Shown: one piece after another, positions 8,651 through 18,545 of the stretch | Position numbering within the stretch: the first letter of the stretch is position 1 | Layout: the number at the start of each line of letters is the position of its first letter | Origin: Saprospiraceae bacterium | GTDB taxonomy: Bacteria; Bacteroidota; Bacteroidia; Chitinophagales; Saprospiraceae | Length of the DNA stretch: 64,000 nucleotides | NCBI GenBank assembly: GCA_021739645.1 | Contig: JAIPBL010000017.1 | Coordinates: 19,792-83,791, forward strand | Direction: 5' to 3' | Translations under genes and position numbers: made by a program | The notes under the pieces: generated by a model | Database searches by the model: none | Told to the model about the DNA's origin: nothing | The model's input: the letters and a program-made list of their open reading frames with translations, nothing else

Positions 8651-9925
8651 CTAGTTTACCACCAGCATTACCTTGTTTTTCTTGCCGTTTTCCAGCATGA
8701 TGTATTTGCCGTGTAGCAGCGATTCGTGGTTAATGACGGTGTCCAAGCTCGTGATTTTCTCTTTGTTTACTGAAACCGCCTGACCTTGAATGGCCCGCTT
8801 GGCCTCTGCCTTCGAGGGAAGCATATTGGTGACTTCCGACATCAGCTCTATGATGCCAACGCCGTTAGAAAGGACTGATTTTGGCACCTCAAAACTGGGT
8901 ATTTCACCTGCAACGGTTGCCAAATCTTTTTCACCCAATTCAAACAATGTTTCCTTGCCTGCCCGGTTATTGAACAGCAGTTCCGATACGTTTAAGACTG
9001 CCTTGTAAACTGGTTCGGAGTGAATCCGAACAGTCAATTCCTCGGCCAAAATGCGCTTTAAGGCAACTGGGTTGTTGGCATATTCAGCCTCAAGCGCCTC
9101 GACTTCCTCCCTTGTTTTTAGGGTAAAATACCGGGTCAATTTGGGCAAGTCTTTGTCATCAGAATTTATCCAGAACTGGTAAAATTTGTATGGTGAAGTA
9201 TGGTCTGGGTCGAGCCAAATATTGCCGTCTTCTGATTTGCCAAACTTCTTGCCATCCGATTTGGTGAGCAAAGGGGTTGTGATTGCATGGGCTTTTTCAG
9301 ACAAATTGCGCCGGATAAATTCTGTACCGGAAGTGATATTGCCCCACTGGTCGCTTCCGCCCATCTGAAGACTACAGCCATGTTCCTTGTAAAGGCACTG
9401 AAAATCGTAAGCTTGAAGCAGTTGGTAGCTGAATTCCGTGAAGGAAAGGCCGCTTTCGAGGCGGTTTTGGACACTGTCCTTGGAGAGCATGTAGTTGACA
9501 GTCAGTGTTTTGCCTACATCCCGAAGGAAAGTCAACACATCCATGTTTTTGTAAAAATCGAGGTTGTTGCGAAGAATGGCCTGATTCCCTTTGTCACCAA
9601 ATTCCAGCAATCTCATCATGTGTTCTTTTTGGCGGTTGAGGTTGCCATCGAGTTCATCGAGGGTTTTCAATTCACGCTCCTTGTCCTTGCCAGAGGGGTC
9701 TCCTACCCTACCCGTTGCGCCACCCATCAAAACGATTGGCCGGTGCCCGGCCCGCTGGAACAAGGTCAAAATCATGATTTGGACATAATTACCAATGCCC
9801 AATGCAGGTGCGGTCGGGTCAAACCCAATATATCCGGTCCTCATGCCGGTGTTGAGGTGCGCTTCGGCACCCTCTGTGGACTGATGGAACATATTGCGCC
9901 AGCGCAATTCTTCAATAAAATTCAT
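8651..9925 (-). CDS. tyrS: Tyrosyl-tRNA synthetase
   Basis: 424 residues, full length for bacterial TyrRS. Seen: the Rossmann start GYIGFDPTAPALGIGNYV, the tyrosine-site stretch GGSDQWGNITSGTEFIRR, the KMSKS-equivalent KKFGKS, and a C-terminal S4-like RNA-binding domain (SKAEAKRAIQGQAVSVN...). The class I HIGH signature is normally LHIGN in this family; here it reads LGIGN, with Gly replacing the first His. It charges tRNA-Tyr. It is transcribed divergently from the permease at 10077, with a -7 element 44 bases upstream of its ATG. Confidence 0.96.
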   Translation of the reverse strand: MNFIEELRWRNMFHQSTEGAEAHLNTGMRTGYIGFDPTAPALGIGNYVQIMILTLFQRAGHRPIVLMGGATGRVGDPSGKDKERELKTLDELDGNLNRQKEHMMRLLEFGDKGNQAILRNNLDFYKNMDVLTFLRDVGKTLTVNYMLSKDSVQNRLESGLSFTEFSYQLLQAYDFQCLYKEHGCSLQMGGSDQWGNITSGTEFIRRNLSEKAHAITTPLLTKSDGKKFGKSEDGNIWLDPDHTSPYKFYQFWINSDDKDLPKLTRYFTLKTREEVEALEAEYANNPVALKRILAEELTVRIHSEPVYKAVLNVSELLFNNRAGKETLFELGEKDLATVAGEIPSFEVPKSVLSNGVGIIELMSEVTNMLPSKAEAKRAIQGQAVSVNKEKITSLDTVINHESLLHGKYIMLENGKKNKVMLVVN

Positions 9926-9968
9926 GTTAGGTAAAATTGTATGACTCTAAGTTTTCCGTTAAATGGGG

Positions 9969-9976
9969 CAAAAATA
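9969..9976 (-). promoter_or_regulatory. Candidate -7 element (TATTTTTG) for tyrS
   Basis: Reads TATTTTTG on the minus strand, a full TAnnTTTG match, 44 bases before the tyrS ATG. No obvious -33 element at 19-21 bases. Confidence 0.5.
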
Positions 9977-10063
9977 GCCAAGTAACACTAAGATTTGCCA
10001 TGAAGGATAATATTCCTAGAAATGAAGCCATGGTAAAAAATGAGGAACAATCGTCAATTCAAA

Positions 10064-10071
10064 TATCTTTG
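10064..10071 (+). promoter_or_regulatory. Candidate -7 element (TATCTTTG) abutting the permease start
   Basis: TATCTTTG ends only 5 bases before the ATG at 10077. If transcription starts about 7 bases after the element, the message would be leaderless or nearly so. Confidence 0.5.
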
Positions 10072-10076
10072 CCGAC

Positions 10077-11375
10077 ATGAACCTGCCTTATTTCATCGCC
10101 AAAAAAGTTGCCCTGAACAACCGACAGTCGTTCACGGGTTTGATTGTCCGCATTGCCATTGTCGCTGTGGCATTGAGTTTGGCGGTGATGATAGTGTCCA
10201 CCGCTGTCATTTCTGGGTTCAAACACCAAATAGGAGAAAAGATTTTTGGATTTTGGGGGCATATCCACATCACAAACACACAAATTAACCGCACCACCGG
10301 AGAATCGGTTCCCATCAGCATCAACCAGCCGTTTTATCCAAGCCTCGATACGTTGGAGCCTATTGCTTACTATGAAACCAACGAAATCTTAGGCATGGAA
10401 ATGCCCTGGCAAGTGGAAAGAACGACGAAAGGCGGTATCCGTCACATCCAGGTTTTTGCCCTAAAACCGGGTATCATCAAGACCAAAAAAGAAATTGAGG
10501 GCATCATCCTGAAAGGGATTGGAAAGGACTTCGACTGGTCTTTTTTCGATAAATTTCTGGTTGAAGGCAACCGCTTGGAGCTGCCCGACAGCGTTGGAGA
10601 TGGAATTATTTTATCAAAACAAACAGCAGTACGTTTGGAACTCAAGGTGGGCGATAAATTTATTTTTTATTACGTCCGGGATGGCGAGGCGCTGGCCAAA
10701 AGATTTATCGTTACGGGCATCTACAAAACCGGATTGGAGGAATACGACCGGAAATTCGCCTTGGTTGACATCCGCAACGTACAGGAACTGCTGGACTGGG
10801 CACCGGACATGGTTGGCGGGTTTGAGGTAGCAGTGGACAATTTGCAGGACATGGAGGTATTTTCCGATTACATTTACATGGAAGTGCTTCCTGGCGAACT
10901 TTATTGCGAGAGCATACGAAAAAAATACCCTGCCATTTTTGATTGGCTGGCCTTGCAGGACATCAACGAAGTAGTCATTTTGGCCCTGATGCTGGTCGTG
11001 GGTTTGATAAACATGGTCACTGCCTTGATGATTTTGATTTTGGAACGCACGAACATGATTGGGGTGCTCAAGTCCCTTGGGCAAAAAGATTGGAGCATTC
11101 GAAAAGTGTTCTTGTACAATGCGGCCTACATCATTTTACTGGGTCTGTTTTTTGGCAATTTGGCAGGCATAGGCTTTTGTTTATTGCAAGAAAACTATGG
11201 TCTGATAAAGCTTTCCGAAGAAAACTACTACCTATCAGAAGCACCGATTGAATTAAATCTATTCTCGGTCCTAGCATTGAATGCTGTGGCCCTGGTTGTC
11301 ATCCTTCTTTTCCTGATTTTCCCTTCTTGGCTGGTCACTCGTATCAGTCCGGTCAAAGCCATCCGTTTTAAGTAA
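10077..11375 (+). CDS. FtsX/LolE-type ABC transporter permease
   Basis: 432 residues with the layout of lipoprotein-releasing permeases: a first membrane segment (about residues 20-45), a large periplasmic domain, then three C-terminal segments (about 300-325, 345-365, 395-420). Typical sequences are RIAIVAVALSLAVMIVSTAVISGFKHQIGEKIFGFWGHIHI at the start and VGLINMVTALMILILERTNMIGVLKSLGQ in the conserved FtsX stretch. LolC/E proteins extract outer-membrane lipoproteins from the inner membrane together with LolD and LolA. No ATPase gene is adjacent, so the partner must be elsewhere. The start is fixed by the promoter directly in front of it. Confidence 0.85.
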   Translation: MNLPYFIAKKVALNNRQSFTGLIVRIAIVAVALSLAVMIVSTAVISGFKHQIGEKIFGFWGHIHITNTQINRTTGESVPISINQPFYPSLDTLEPIAYYETNEILGMEMPWQVERTTKGGIRHIQVFALKPGIIKTKKEIEGIILKGIGKDFDWSFFDKFLVEGNRLELPDSVGDGIILSKQTAVRLELKVGDKFIFYYVRDGEALAKRFIVTGIYKTGLEEYDRKFALVDIRNVQELLDWAPDMVGGFEVAVDNLQDMEVFSDYIYMEVLPGELYCESIRKKYPAIFDWLALQDINEVVILALMLVVGLINMVTALMILILERTNMIGVLKSLGQKDWSIRKVFLYNAAYIILLGLFFGNLAGIGFCLLQENYGLIKLSEENYYLSEAPIELNLFSVLALNAVALVVILLFLIFPSWLVTRISPVKAIRFK

Positions 11376-11521
11376 GCGCACAACATAGCTTTGGCCTTTT
11401 GGAACGAATGCGATATTATTGGGGTTGTGTGGTTTGGCAATTGCACTTAAATGCAAGCATTTACTTAGCCCTTGCCAAATTATTCATAAATTTGCCAAAA
11501 CAGCTATCAAAATCACAACCC

Positions 11522-11995
11522 ATGGAAAATTGGAGAAAGTTGAACGGCCAAGCAATTGATGCCCCCATCAAAGAAGCAGTTGAGGCTACAATAATCAGAG
11601 AGAGAGAAGCTGGTCATCGATTGAAAATATGCATAGGCTCCGATTCCCAAGTTCGAAACGGTATTGTTGAATTTGCCACTGTCATCGTTTTTTTGAGAGA
11701 AAAAAAAGGCGGTTTCATGTTCATTCAAAACTCAAGGACTCTAAGGACAATGGGATTGAAGGAGCGCATGATTATGGAGGTCGCAAAATCTGTGGAGATT
11801 GCATACAGCCTTTGTGACCTACTTGATTTTTACCACGTTGAATTAGAGGTGCATGCTGATATTAACACCGACCCAGCCTTTCAATCAAACACTGCACTTA
11901 AGGAAGCAATGGGATACATCCTCAGCATGGGTTTTGTTTTCAAGGCCAAGCCAGATGCCTTTGCAAGCTCCTCATGTGCCGACAAAGTTGTTTAA
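11522..11995 (+). CDS. YkuK-like RNase H fold protein (DUF458)
   Basis: 157 residues from ATG 11522; the frame is open upstream but the homology begins here. Sequences such as ICIGSDSQVRNGIVEFATVIVFLREKKGGFMFI and VELEVHADINTDPAFQSNTALKEAMGYILSMGF match the YkuK family (DUF458), predicted to have an RNase H-like fold. Acidic residues suited to metal binding are visible in GSDSQ and HADIN. No function has been shown for the family as far as I know. It stands alone, 146 bases after the permease gene. Confidence 0.75.
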   Translation: MENWRKLNGQAIDAPIKEAVEATIIREREAGHRLKICIGSDSQVRNGIVEFATVIVFLREKKGGFMFIQNSRTLRTMGLKERMIMEVAKSVEIAYSLCDLLDFYHVELEVHADINTDPAFQSNTALKEAMGYILSMGFVFKAKPDAFASSSCADKVV

Positions 11996-12189
11996 TAGAT
12001 AATCACAAGACACCTTTACCCCTCCGTACTGTTTTTGTTATGAGTGTTTTCACGTATTTTTTCAGACCAACAAATAGACTACAAAAATTTTGCTATTTGA
12101 TTCATTGCTTTGTGGTTATAATTTTAAACATTTGCCACTGCGATACAACATAAGCAACTAATAGCCTATTAATAAGTTTTTAGAGGGAA

Positions 12190-12801
12190 GTGATAAGCTG
12201 GAAAAGTAACAACAAACAAAAATCAGAAAGCGTGCTTTACAAAATCAAACTCAAAAATGCAGACGATACTGTCTTGCTTGATGCTGAGGTTTATGAATGG
12301 TTGACATCCGACCCGTACCTTGCCAAAGTGGATTTCATCAATAACCTTCGCAAACATTCAAGTGGCTGCGCAGTATTTCAAAAGACTTGGAAGAAAAGCG
12401 ACGGCACTTTTAAAACCGAAACGCTTTATCTCCACAAAGTCATTGCTGAAAAATTTTTGATATCCACAAAGACGAAGACTGAAAACCTCGTTGGTGCCAA
12501 AAACAACAACAAATTAGATTGTCGGCTTGAGAACATACTTTACCGCTCTAGGGCTGTAGCCAGTCGCAAGCGAAAAACTAGTAGCAAAACTGGTTATACT
12601 GGGGTTTATCAAGAAAATCACCGCTACCGTGCCGTAATTTCTTTGAACGGCAAATCCATGCATATCGGCATGTTTGACAAACCGGAAGAAGCAGCTTTGG
12701 CGTACAATCGCAAGTCCAAGGAATTTTACGGAGACACTGGGAAACTTAATATTATCAGGCGAACAAAGGGAGACGGGACATTTGAAGATGATACGACCTG
12801 A
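12190..12801 (+). CDS. AP2-domain DNA-binding protein with a degenerate HNH-like region
   Basis: 203 residues from GTG 12190, preceded by an unusual purine-rich AGAGGGA. The C-terminal part (TGYTGVYQENHRYRAVISLNG... through EEAALAYNRKSKEFYGDTGKLN, about residues 136-188) is an AP2/ERF-like DNA-binding domain. Ahead of it, LHKVIAEKFL...NLVGAKNNNKLDCRLENILY follows the frame of HNH homing endonucleases, but the usual VNHIDGN segment with the catalytic His is replaced by LVGAKNN. HNH-AP2 proteins are usually homing endonucleases of phages and introns; this copy looks like a binding-only descendant. It is more AT-rich than accD and gyrA nearby. Confidence 0.7.
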   Translation: MISWKSNNKQKSESVLYKIKLKNADDTVLLDAEVYEWLTSDPYLAKVDFINNLRKHSSGCAVFQKTWKKSDGTFKTETLYLHKVIAEKFLISTKTKTENLVGAKNNNKLDCRLENILYRSRAVASRKRKTSSKTGYTGVYQENHRYRAVISLNGKSMHIGMFDKPEEAALAYNRKSKEFYGDTGKLNIIRRTKGDGTFEDDTT

Positions 12802-13064
12802 TACTTTTTTCAACCCTCAAAAAATAGCCTTACTACCATCACTACTGTATCATTGTTGAGGCACAGTGAACCCAATCACATGCAAATTCATAAATGCACC
12901 ATGTAAGGGGTGATTTTTTTTGTACGAAAACACCATTACGTGCTTGTCAACGTAAAAATTCAGTCGCTTTTTGGTTCATTTCTCAATTAAATACTTGAAT
13001 TTCGACCTTCCTGCTTTTCTTTGCACCCGCAACACCGCCACATTTTGCAAACTAATATCATCAA

Positions 13065-13946
13065 ATGGGTTGGTTCAAAAGATTAAAAGATGGCATTCAA
13101 ACTGCCACCAAATACAAAAAAGAGACACCAGATGGACTTTGGTACAAGTGCAAACTCTGCAATGAGATGAGCACTATGAAGGAAGTGCGTACCAATTTTT
13201 ACAAATGCCCAAAATGTGACTACCATATCCGAATAGGCTCTCACGACTATTTTGATATTATTTTTGAAGAAAAGTACGAGGTAATGTTCGATGACCTCAT
13301 TTCAAGTGACCATCTAAATTTTGTTGACTTAAAACCCTATACCAAACGTCTTCAAGATGAGCATTTGAAAACTGGCCTGACCGATGCCATCGCTGTTGCC
13401 GCTGGACAAGTTGATGGGAGAAACCTGGTCGTAGCGGCTATGGACTTCACTTTCATTGGCGGCTCTATGGGGTCAGTTGTTGGCGAAAAAATAGCACGAG
13501 CCATCAACAAAAGTATTGAACTGCACTGCCCTTTTTTAATCATCTCAAAATCTGGTGGCGCTAGAATGATGGAGTCTGCATTTTCCTTGATGCAGATGGG
13601 TAAAACATCCGCTAAACTTACCCAACTATCGAAAGCTGGACTACCTTATTTTTCATTAATGACTGACCCAACAACGGGTGGCGTAACGGCTTCATTTGCC
13701 ATGCTAGGTGACATGAACTTTGCAGAACCCAATGCCCTCATCGGCTTTGCAGGCCCGAGGGTTATAAAGGAGACAATAAAAAGAGACTTACCCGATGGGT
13801 TCCAAACCTCCGAGTTTCTTATGGACCATGGGTTTTTGGATTTTATCATAAACAGGAAAGACCTTCGACAAAGACTTTCCGTCTTACTTGCACTGTTTGA
13901 GAGCAAAGGCAAAAAGCCAATTGCAAAGCAAAAAAAGACTGCCTAA
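13065..13946 (+). CDS. accD: Acetyl-CoA carboxylase carboxyltransferase subunit beta
   Basis: 293 residues, the usual AccD length. The N-terminal zinc finger is visible (CKLCNEM... and CPKCDYH), followed by the carboxyltransferase core with GGSMGSVVGEKIARAI, LIISKSGGARMMES and TDPTTGGVTASFAMLGDMN. With AccA it transfers carboxyl from biotin to acetyl-CoA, giving malonyl-CoA for fatty acid synthesis; accA is not next to it, as is common. A near-consensus promoter is present: TTG at 12995 and TTTCTTTG at 13016-13023, one base off TAnnTTTG, about 40 bases before the ATG. Confidence 0.96.
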   Translation: MGWFKRLKDGIQTATKYKKETPDGLWYKCKLCNEMSTMKEVRTNFYKCPKCDYHIRIGSHDYFDIIFEEKYEVMFDDLISSDHLNFVDLKPYTKRLQDEHLKTGLTDAIAVAAGQVDGRNLVVAAMDFTFIGGSMGSVVGEKIARAINKSIELHCPFLIISKSGGARMMESAFSLMQMGKTSAKLTQLSKAGLPYFSLMTDPTTGGVTASFAMLGDMNFAEPNALIGFAGPRVIKETIKRDLPDGFQTSEFLMDHGFLDFIINRKDLRQRLSVLLALFESKGKKPIAKQKKTA

Positions 13947-13996
13947 CTGCTCCTAAATATCCCTCATTTTTCCTTTTAAAATCATCCTTAAAAAGG

Positions 13997-14026
13997 TTGC
14001 TAGCCGCCGCATTTTTACTACTTTTG
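13997..14026 (+). promoter_or_regulatory. gyrA promoter (TTG - 19 bp - TACTTTTG)
   Basis: TTG at 13997-13999 and TACTTTTG at 14019-14026 are separated by 19 bases, the Bacteroidota arrangement. The predicted start of transcription is around 14033, about 44 bases before the ATG at 14077. Confidence 0.65.
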
Positions 14027-14076
14027 CACCGCTTTTGAATCGAACTAATTGAAACACCAAATCCAGTAAGATTTTG

Positions 14077-16617
14077 ATGAATACAGGACAAAGAATTATC
14101 CCTATCAATATTGAGGATGAAATGAAAACCGCGTACATTGACTATTCAATGTCGGTAATCGTTTCACGTGCACTTCCAGATGTGAGAGATGGGTTGAAGC
14201 CGGTGCACCGGAGAGTTTTGTATGGGATGAACGAGCTTGGCCTATCCTACAACAAAGCACACAAAAAATCCGCACGTATTGTGGGTGAGGTATTAGGTAA
14301 ATACCACCCGCACGGTGACTCTTCCGTGTATGACACCATGGTGCGGATGGCGCAAGATTGGTCACTTAGGTACCCACTGGTGGACGGTCAAGGAAACTTC
14401 GGCTCGATGGACGGTGATAGCCCTGCTGCAATGCGTTACACCGAAGCCAGGATGCGCAGAATTACGGATGAGATACTTGCAGACATCGAGAAGGAAACCG
14501 TTGATTTTGCGTTGAACTTTGACGACACCTTGGAGGAGCCAACGGTCATGCCCACCCGTATTCCCAATCTTTTGATAAACGGGGCATCGGGTATCGCAGT
14601 TGGTATGGCCACCAACATGATGCCGCACAACCTCAGCGAGGTGGTGGATGGCGTTATGGCCACCATCGACAATCCAGAAATTACCATTGATGAACTTTGC
14701 AACTTTATCAAGGCGCCAGACTTCCCAACAGGTGGCATTATTCATGGGTATTCTGGGGTAAAGGAGGCGTTTGAAACAGGCCGTGGCAGGGTTGTGCTCC
14801 GTGGCCGTGCCAATATTGAAACTTCAGCAACTGGCAAAGAAACCATCATCATCACCGAGATTCCCTACCAAGTGAACAAAGCGATGCTGGTAGCAAAAAT
14901 CGCAGAACTGGCCAATGAGAAAAGGGTGGAAGGCATCAGTGACGTTCGGGATGAGAGCGACCGTACCGGGCTTCGAATTGTGGTGGAGGTAAAGCGGGAT
15001 GCAATGGCGAGCATCGTGCTTAATTTCTTGTACAAACTCACACCACTTCAGAATTCTTATGGTGTAAACAATGTGGCCCTGGTTCATGGCCGCCCCATGA
15101 CCTTGAACCTCAAGGACATGATTGAGGAATTCATAACCTTCCGATTGGAGGTGATTGTCCGCCGAACCAAATACGACCTTCGAAAAGCAGAAGAGAAGGC
15201 CCACATCTTGGAGGGCTTACTCATCGCCCTCGACCATTTGGATGAGGTTATTGCATTGATTCGCAAATCAGCCACCGTGGACGATGCAAGGGAAGGCCTG
15301 ATGTCCACTTTCAACCTTTCAGAAATTCAGGCAAAGGCAATTCTTGAAATGCGCCTTTCCAGGCTCACTGGACTTGAGCGGGACAAAGTGCGTAAGGAAT
15401 ACGAAGAGATTTTGGAAATGATTGCGAAGTACAAAGCAATCCTTGCCGACGAAGGTATCCGCCGACAAATTATCAAAGACGAATTGACGGAAATCAGAGA
15501 ACGCTTTGGCGATGAACGCCGTACCGAAATTTCTTATGAGGAAGGCGAAATCAATATGGAGGATTTTATCGCCGATGAAAATGTAGCAATTACCATTTCA
15601 CATGCCGGGTACATCAAACGTACCGCAGTGTCGGAATATCGCACCCAAAGCCGAGGCGGAAGAGGAGCAAGGGGCAGTAAGACAAAGGATGAAGATTTCA
15701 TTGAACACATGTTCGTTGCCAGCAATCACAACTACCTGATGTTCTTTACGGAAATGGGCAAATGTTACTGGATGCGGGTGTTTGAAATACCAGAAGGCAC
15801 TAAAAATTCAGGTGGCCGTTTCATACAAAACGTACTTTCCATTTCATCAGCCGACAAGGTCAAAGCCTACATCATTGTCCAAAACTTGAACGACAAAGAA
15901 TTCTTGGACAACAACTACATTCTCTTCTGTACCAAACAAGGGCAGGTCAAGAAAACTTCGCTTGAAGCCTACTCTCGCCCTCGTGAGGGTGGCATTATCG
16001 CCATCAGCATAAATGAAGGTGACCAGCTGCTTGAAGCGAGACTGACAAATGGCAACAATGAAGTTTTCATTGCTTCAAAGGCTGGGAATGCTATCCACTT
16101 CATGGAGAAAAACGCTCGCCCAATGGGTAGGAATACCGCTGGGGTAAAAGGACTCAAGTTAGAAGATGAAAACGATGTTGTAGTTGGTATGGCCATTGTT
16201 GAGCCAAACGACCTCACCCATACAATTCTTACAATTTCAGAGAAGGGCACAGGTAAACGTACGGTGGCTGGTGACTACCGCCTGACAAACCGTGGCGGCA
16301 AGGGTGTAAAAACCATGGAAGTTACTGAAAAAACAGGTAATGTTATTGCCATTAAATCAGTGGCAGAGGACGAAGACCTGATGATCACCACCAAATTGGG
16401 AATTGTCATTCGGATGCCAGTAAACGAAATCAGGGTAATGGGTCGGGCTACACAAGGTGTACGAGTTATCCGGGTGGATGGTGATGACCAAATTGCTGAC
16501 GTAACCGTAGTTCCACATGAAGAAGAAATTGAGGAAGAAGGCTTGGAAGCGCCAGTTGAAGGAACAACTGAATCACCAACGAATGACACGCCAACGAATG
16601 AAGAAGGTGATAATTGA
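14077..16617 (+). CDS. gyrA: DNA gyrase subunit A
   Basis: 846 residues from ATG 14077 (a TTG one codon upstream is less likely). The catalytic tyrosine is Tyr121 in [10 protein letters not shown], and the quinolone-resistance region [20 protein letters not shown] has the sensitive-type Ser and Asp. The C-terminal beta-pinwheel repeats begin about residue 500; the GyrA box appears as QSRGGRG. A Glu/Thr-rich acidic tail ([18 protein letters not shown]...) ends the protein. GyrA forms the A2B2 gyrase that supercoils DNA; gyrB is not nearby. Topoisomerase IV ParC is an alternative, but the GyrA-box-like sequence and pinwheel favour GyrA. Confidence 0.95.
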   Translation: MNTGQRIIPINIEDEMKTAYIDYSMSVIVSRALPDVRDGLKPVHRRVLYGMNELGLSYNKAHKKSARIVGEVLGKYHPHGDSSVYDTMVRMAQDWSLRYPLVDGQGNFGSMDGDSPAAMRYTEARMRRITDEILADIEKETVDFALNFDDTLEEPTVMPTRIPNLLINGASGIAVGMATNMMPHNLSEVVDGVMATIDNPEITIDELCNFIKAPDFPTGGIIHGYSGVKEAFETGRGRVVLRGRANIETSATGKETIIITEIPYQVNKAMLVAKIAELANEKRVEGISDVRDESDRTGLRIVVEVKRDAMASIVLNFLYKLTPLQNSYGVNNVALVHGRPMTLNLKDMIEEFITFRLEVIVRRTKYDLRKAEEKAHILEGLLIALDHLDEVIALIRKSATVDDAREGLMSTFNLSEIQAKAILEMRLSRLTGLERDKVRKEYEEILEMIAKYKAILADEGIRRQIIKDELTEIRERFGDERRTEISYEEGEINMEDFIADENVAITISHAGYIKRTAVSEYRTQSRGGRGARGSKTKDEDFIEHMFVASNHNYLMFFTEMGKCYWMRVFEIPEGTKNSGGRFIQNVLSISSADKVKAYIIVQNLNDKEFLDNNYILFCTKQGQVKKTSLEAYSRPREGGIIAISINEGDQLLEARLTNGNNEVFIASKAGNAIHFMEKNARPMGRNTAGVKGLKLEDENDVVVGMAIVEPNDLTHTILTISEKGTGKRTVAGDYRLTNRGGKGVKTMEVTEKTGNVIAIKSVAEDEDLMITTKLGIVIRMPVNEIRVMGRATQGVRVIRVDGDDQIADVTVVPHEEEIEEEGLEAPVEGTTESPTNDTPTNEEGDN

Positions 16618-16768
16618 GTCTATAAAGTAGATTTAGTTTTGACTTTTATTGGAATCTTAACAATTCAATTCATGCCATTTAGTGCATTTTCTCGTCAATA
16701 ATGTGATTCAAACAATTCCATGCTTGAAAACATTTGAATCGAGAACATTAAATTAAATTCACATCAAC

Positions 16769-18094
16769 ATGAAAAAAGTTGTATTCGGCCTATTGGCCAT
16801 GTTTCTTGTCACAAATATTATCAACGCTCAGGATGACCCTGAGAAGGCATTGAGCAAAGCAGGCAAGGCTTTAGCAGCTTATGCCCAAAATCTCGACCCT
16901 ACTAATAATGAGGGCAAATTGAAGGAAGCAATTCAATTAATTGACTTTGCCTCTTCAGCGGATGTCAACAAGGATAAAGTGCGGACATGGCAGACCAAAG
17001 GTGAAATTTATAACGCCTTGGCTGACAGGGACTTAATCAATATGCTTAAGAACCCAGACTTTGTTCCACAATACCCAGATGCGCCCGTTGTTGCTGCTGA
17101 GTCATTCATGAGTGCCCTTGATGTCGCTTCCAAAAAATACGAAACCAAGGATGCGCTCAAAGGGCTGAACGAAGCAGCTGGCAAGCTGAACGACATTGGT
17201 AATAGCCAAATAAAGCGAGATGATTATGCGGGTGCATACATATCGCTTGAGACCGTCATGAAAGTAAACGACGCAGTCAAGAAAAATGGCGGTGAGCCTG
17301 TAATTGCTGATGCTGATATGGCCAATCACAAATACGTAGTCGCCTATTGCGCATCGGAAGCTGGAAACAAAGATTCAGCTGGTAAATTGTACAAAGAACT
17401 CTATGAGGCTGATACAGTGCAACCAGCTGTTTATGCCAAGTATTTTGACTTTTTGTACCAAGGTGGAAACACTGATGAGGCTTGGATCGTATTTGACAAG
17501 GGGCAAACTAAGTTCCCAGCCAACACTGAAATTCTTTTCGTAGGCATCAATGCCAAAATAGTCGAAAAGGACTACGACGCACTCAAGCAGATGCTCAATA
17601 AGGCGATAGATGCTGAGCCAAATAATTCTTCCATCTATTCGGCGCTTGGCAATGTTTATATGAACCTTTTCAATGAAGAATACGCCAAAGACAATAACTC
17701 TGCCGCTGCTCAAGACTATTTTGATGAATCAATAAAATACTACAACAAGGCGATTAGTATTGATTCAAGTCAGTTTATTGCGATTTATAGCATTGGTTCA
17801 CTTTACTTCAACAAAGCAGTGGAACTCATCAAAATTGCAACCGCACAACCAATGGACAAAGAAGGCCAGAAAAAGTATAAGATGCTAACTGACGAGTCCA
17901 AAGAGTTGATGGCAACTGCCCTACCGTACTTCCAAAAAACGGAAGGCATGCAGCCAAATGACATCAACACATTAATTGCCCTCTCGGAAATTTATGCCAG
18001 ACAAAGCGAATTGGAAATTTCACAAGAATTCAAGAACCGATTGGAGAAAGTGAGGAATGGTGAAGAAATTGGTGCTTCTTATTTCAAAAAATAA
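16769..18094 (+). CDS. Secreted tetratricopeptide-repeat protein
   Basis: 441 residues with a clear signal peptide ending around ...TNIINAQ/DD (residue 21). Several degenerate TPR units follow, for instance NNSSIYSALGNVYMNLFNEEY, SIKYYNKAISIDSSQFIAIYSIGSLYFNKAVEL and NDINTLIALSEIYARQ. No enzyme motif. Probably periplasmic, acting as a protein-protein scaffold. It lies 151 bases after gyrA and ends in its own terminator, so it may be transcribed alone. Confidence 0.7.
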   Translation: MKKVVFGLLAMFLVTNIINAQDDPEKALSKAGKALAAYAQNLDPTNNEGKLKEAIQLIDFASSADVNKDKVRTWQTKGEIYNALADRDLINMLKNPDFVPQYPDAPVVAAESFMSALDVASKKYETKDALKGLNEAAGKLNDIGNSQIKRDDYAGAYISLETVMKVNDAVKKNGGEPVIADADMANHKYVVAYCASEAGNKDSAGKLYKELYEADTVQPAVYAKYFDFLYQGGNTDEAWIVFDKGQTKFPANTEILFVGINAKIVEKDYDALKQMLNKAIDAEPNNSSIYSALGNVYMNLFNEEYAKDNNSAAAQDYFDESIKYYNKAISIDSSQFIAIYSIGSLYFNKAVELIKIATAQPMDKEGQKKYKMLTDESKELMATALPYFQKTEGMQPNDINTLIALSEIYARQSELEISQEFKNRLEKVRNGEEIGASYFKK

Positions 18095-18114
18095 CAAGTT
18101 TCGAAAGCAATAAT

Positions 18115-18154
18115 TTAGGGTAGCAATGTACATTCATTGCTGCCCTAATTTTTT
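18115..18154 (+). terminator. Rho-independent terminator after the TPR gene
   Basis: A 14-bp stem (18115-18128 with 18135-18148, one G-T pair) with a 6-base loop, followed by six T residues. It starts 20 bases after the TPR stop codon. Confidence 0.85.
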
Positions 18155-18545
18155 GCCAAAAACCTGAAATCCCAACAGTATGGCTAGGCCCTACGCGTTT
18201 TTGGTTGATATTTTATTGGAATTTGTAAACAAATAAGTTTCAAAGCCTATATTTGCAAAAGCTGGCAACACCCACCAACAAGAATTGCCGTACTTAAATT
18301 GGCTTTTTCACCACCACTTTTTTCCACCCAACATTAGAATCTGCAATTGAACTGGAAAATCTTAGATTCAATTCGGTACGGTTATTGCGCCTGACTACTA
18401 AGCTGTTACGCTTGATAATCAGATAAATGTTTTCGAGAAACTACACAGGGAGGCAAAATACCATTACTCGTTTTATCTTCGGGAAAGATGAAAGTGCTGG
18501 CTGCTGTTTAGTATTGCCGGTAGTTCCCGTAGCATTCAAACAGCT
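18155..18545. other. Upstream region of the C39 exporter; candidate promoter TATATTTG at 18248-18255
   Basis: About 390 bases with no convincing gene. A full TAnnTTTG match sits at 18248-18255 with TTTG at 18222-18225 (22-bp spacing), leaving a leader of nearly 290 bases before the exporter. I looked for a double-glycine leader peptide that could be the exporter's cargo and found none; a 60-codon frame at 18427-18609 overlaps the exporter and has no such leader. Confidence 0.4.

Noticed and set aside
12674..12859. Off-frame open reading frame overlapping the AP2 protein gene
   Set aside because: No homology and in a different frame from the well-supported AP2 domain.
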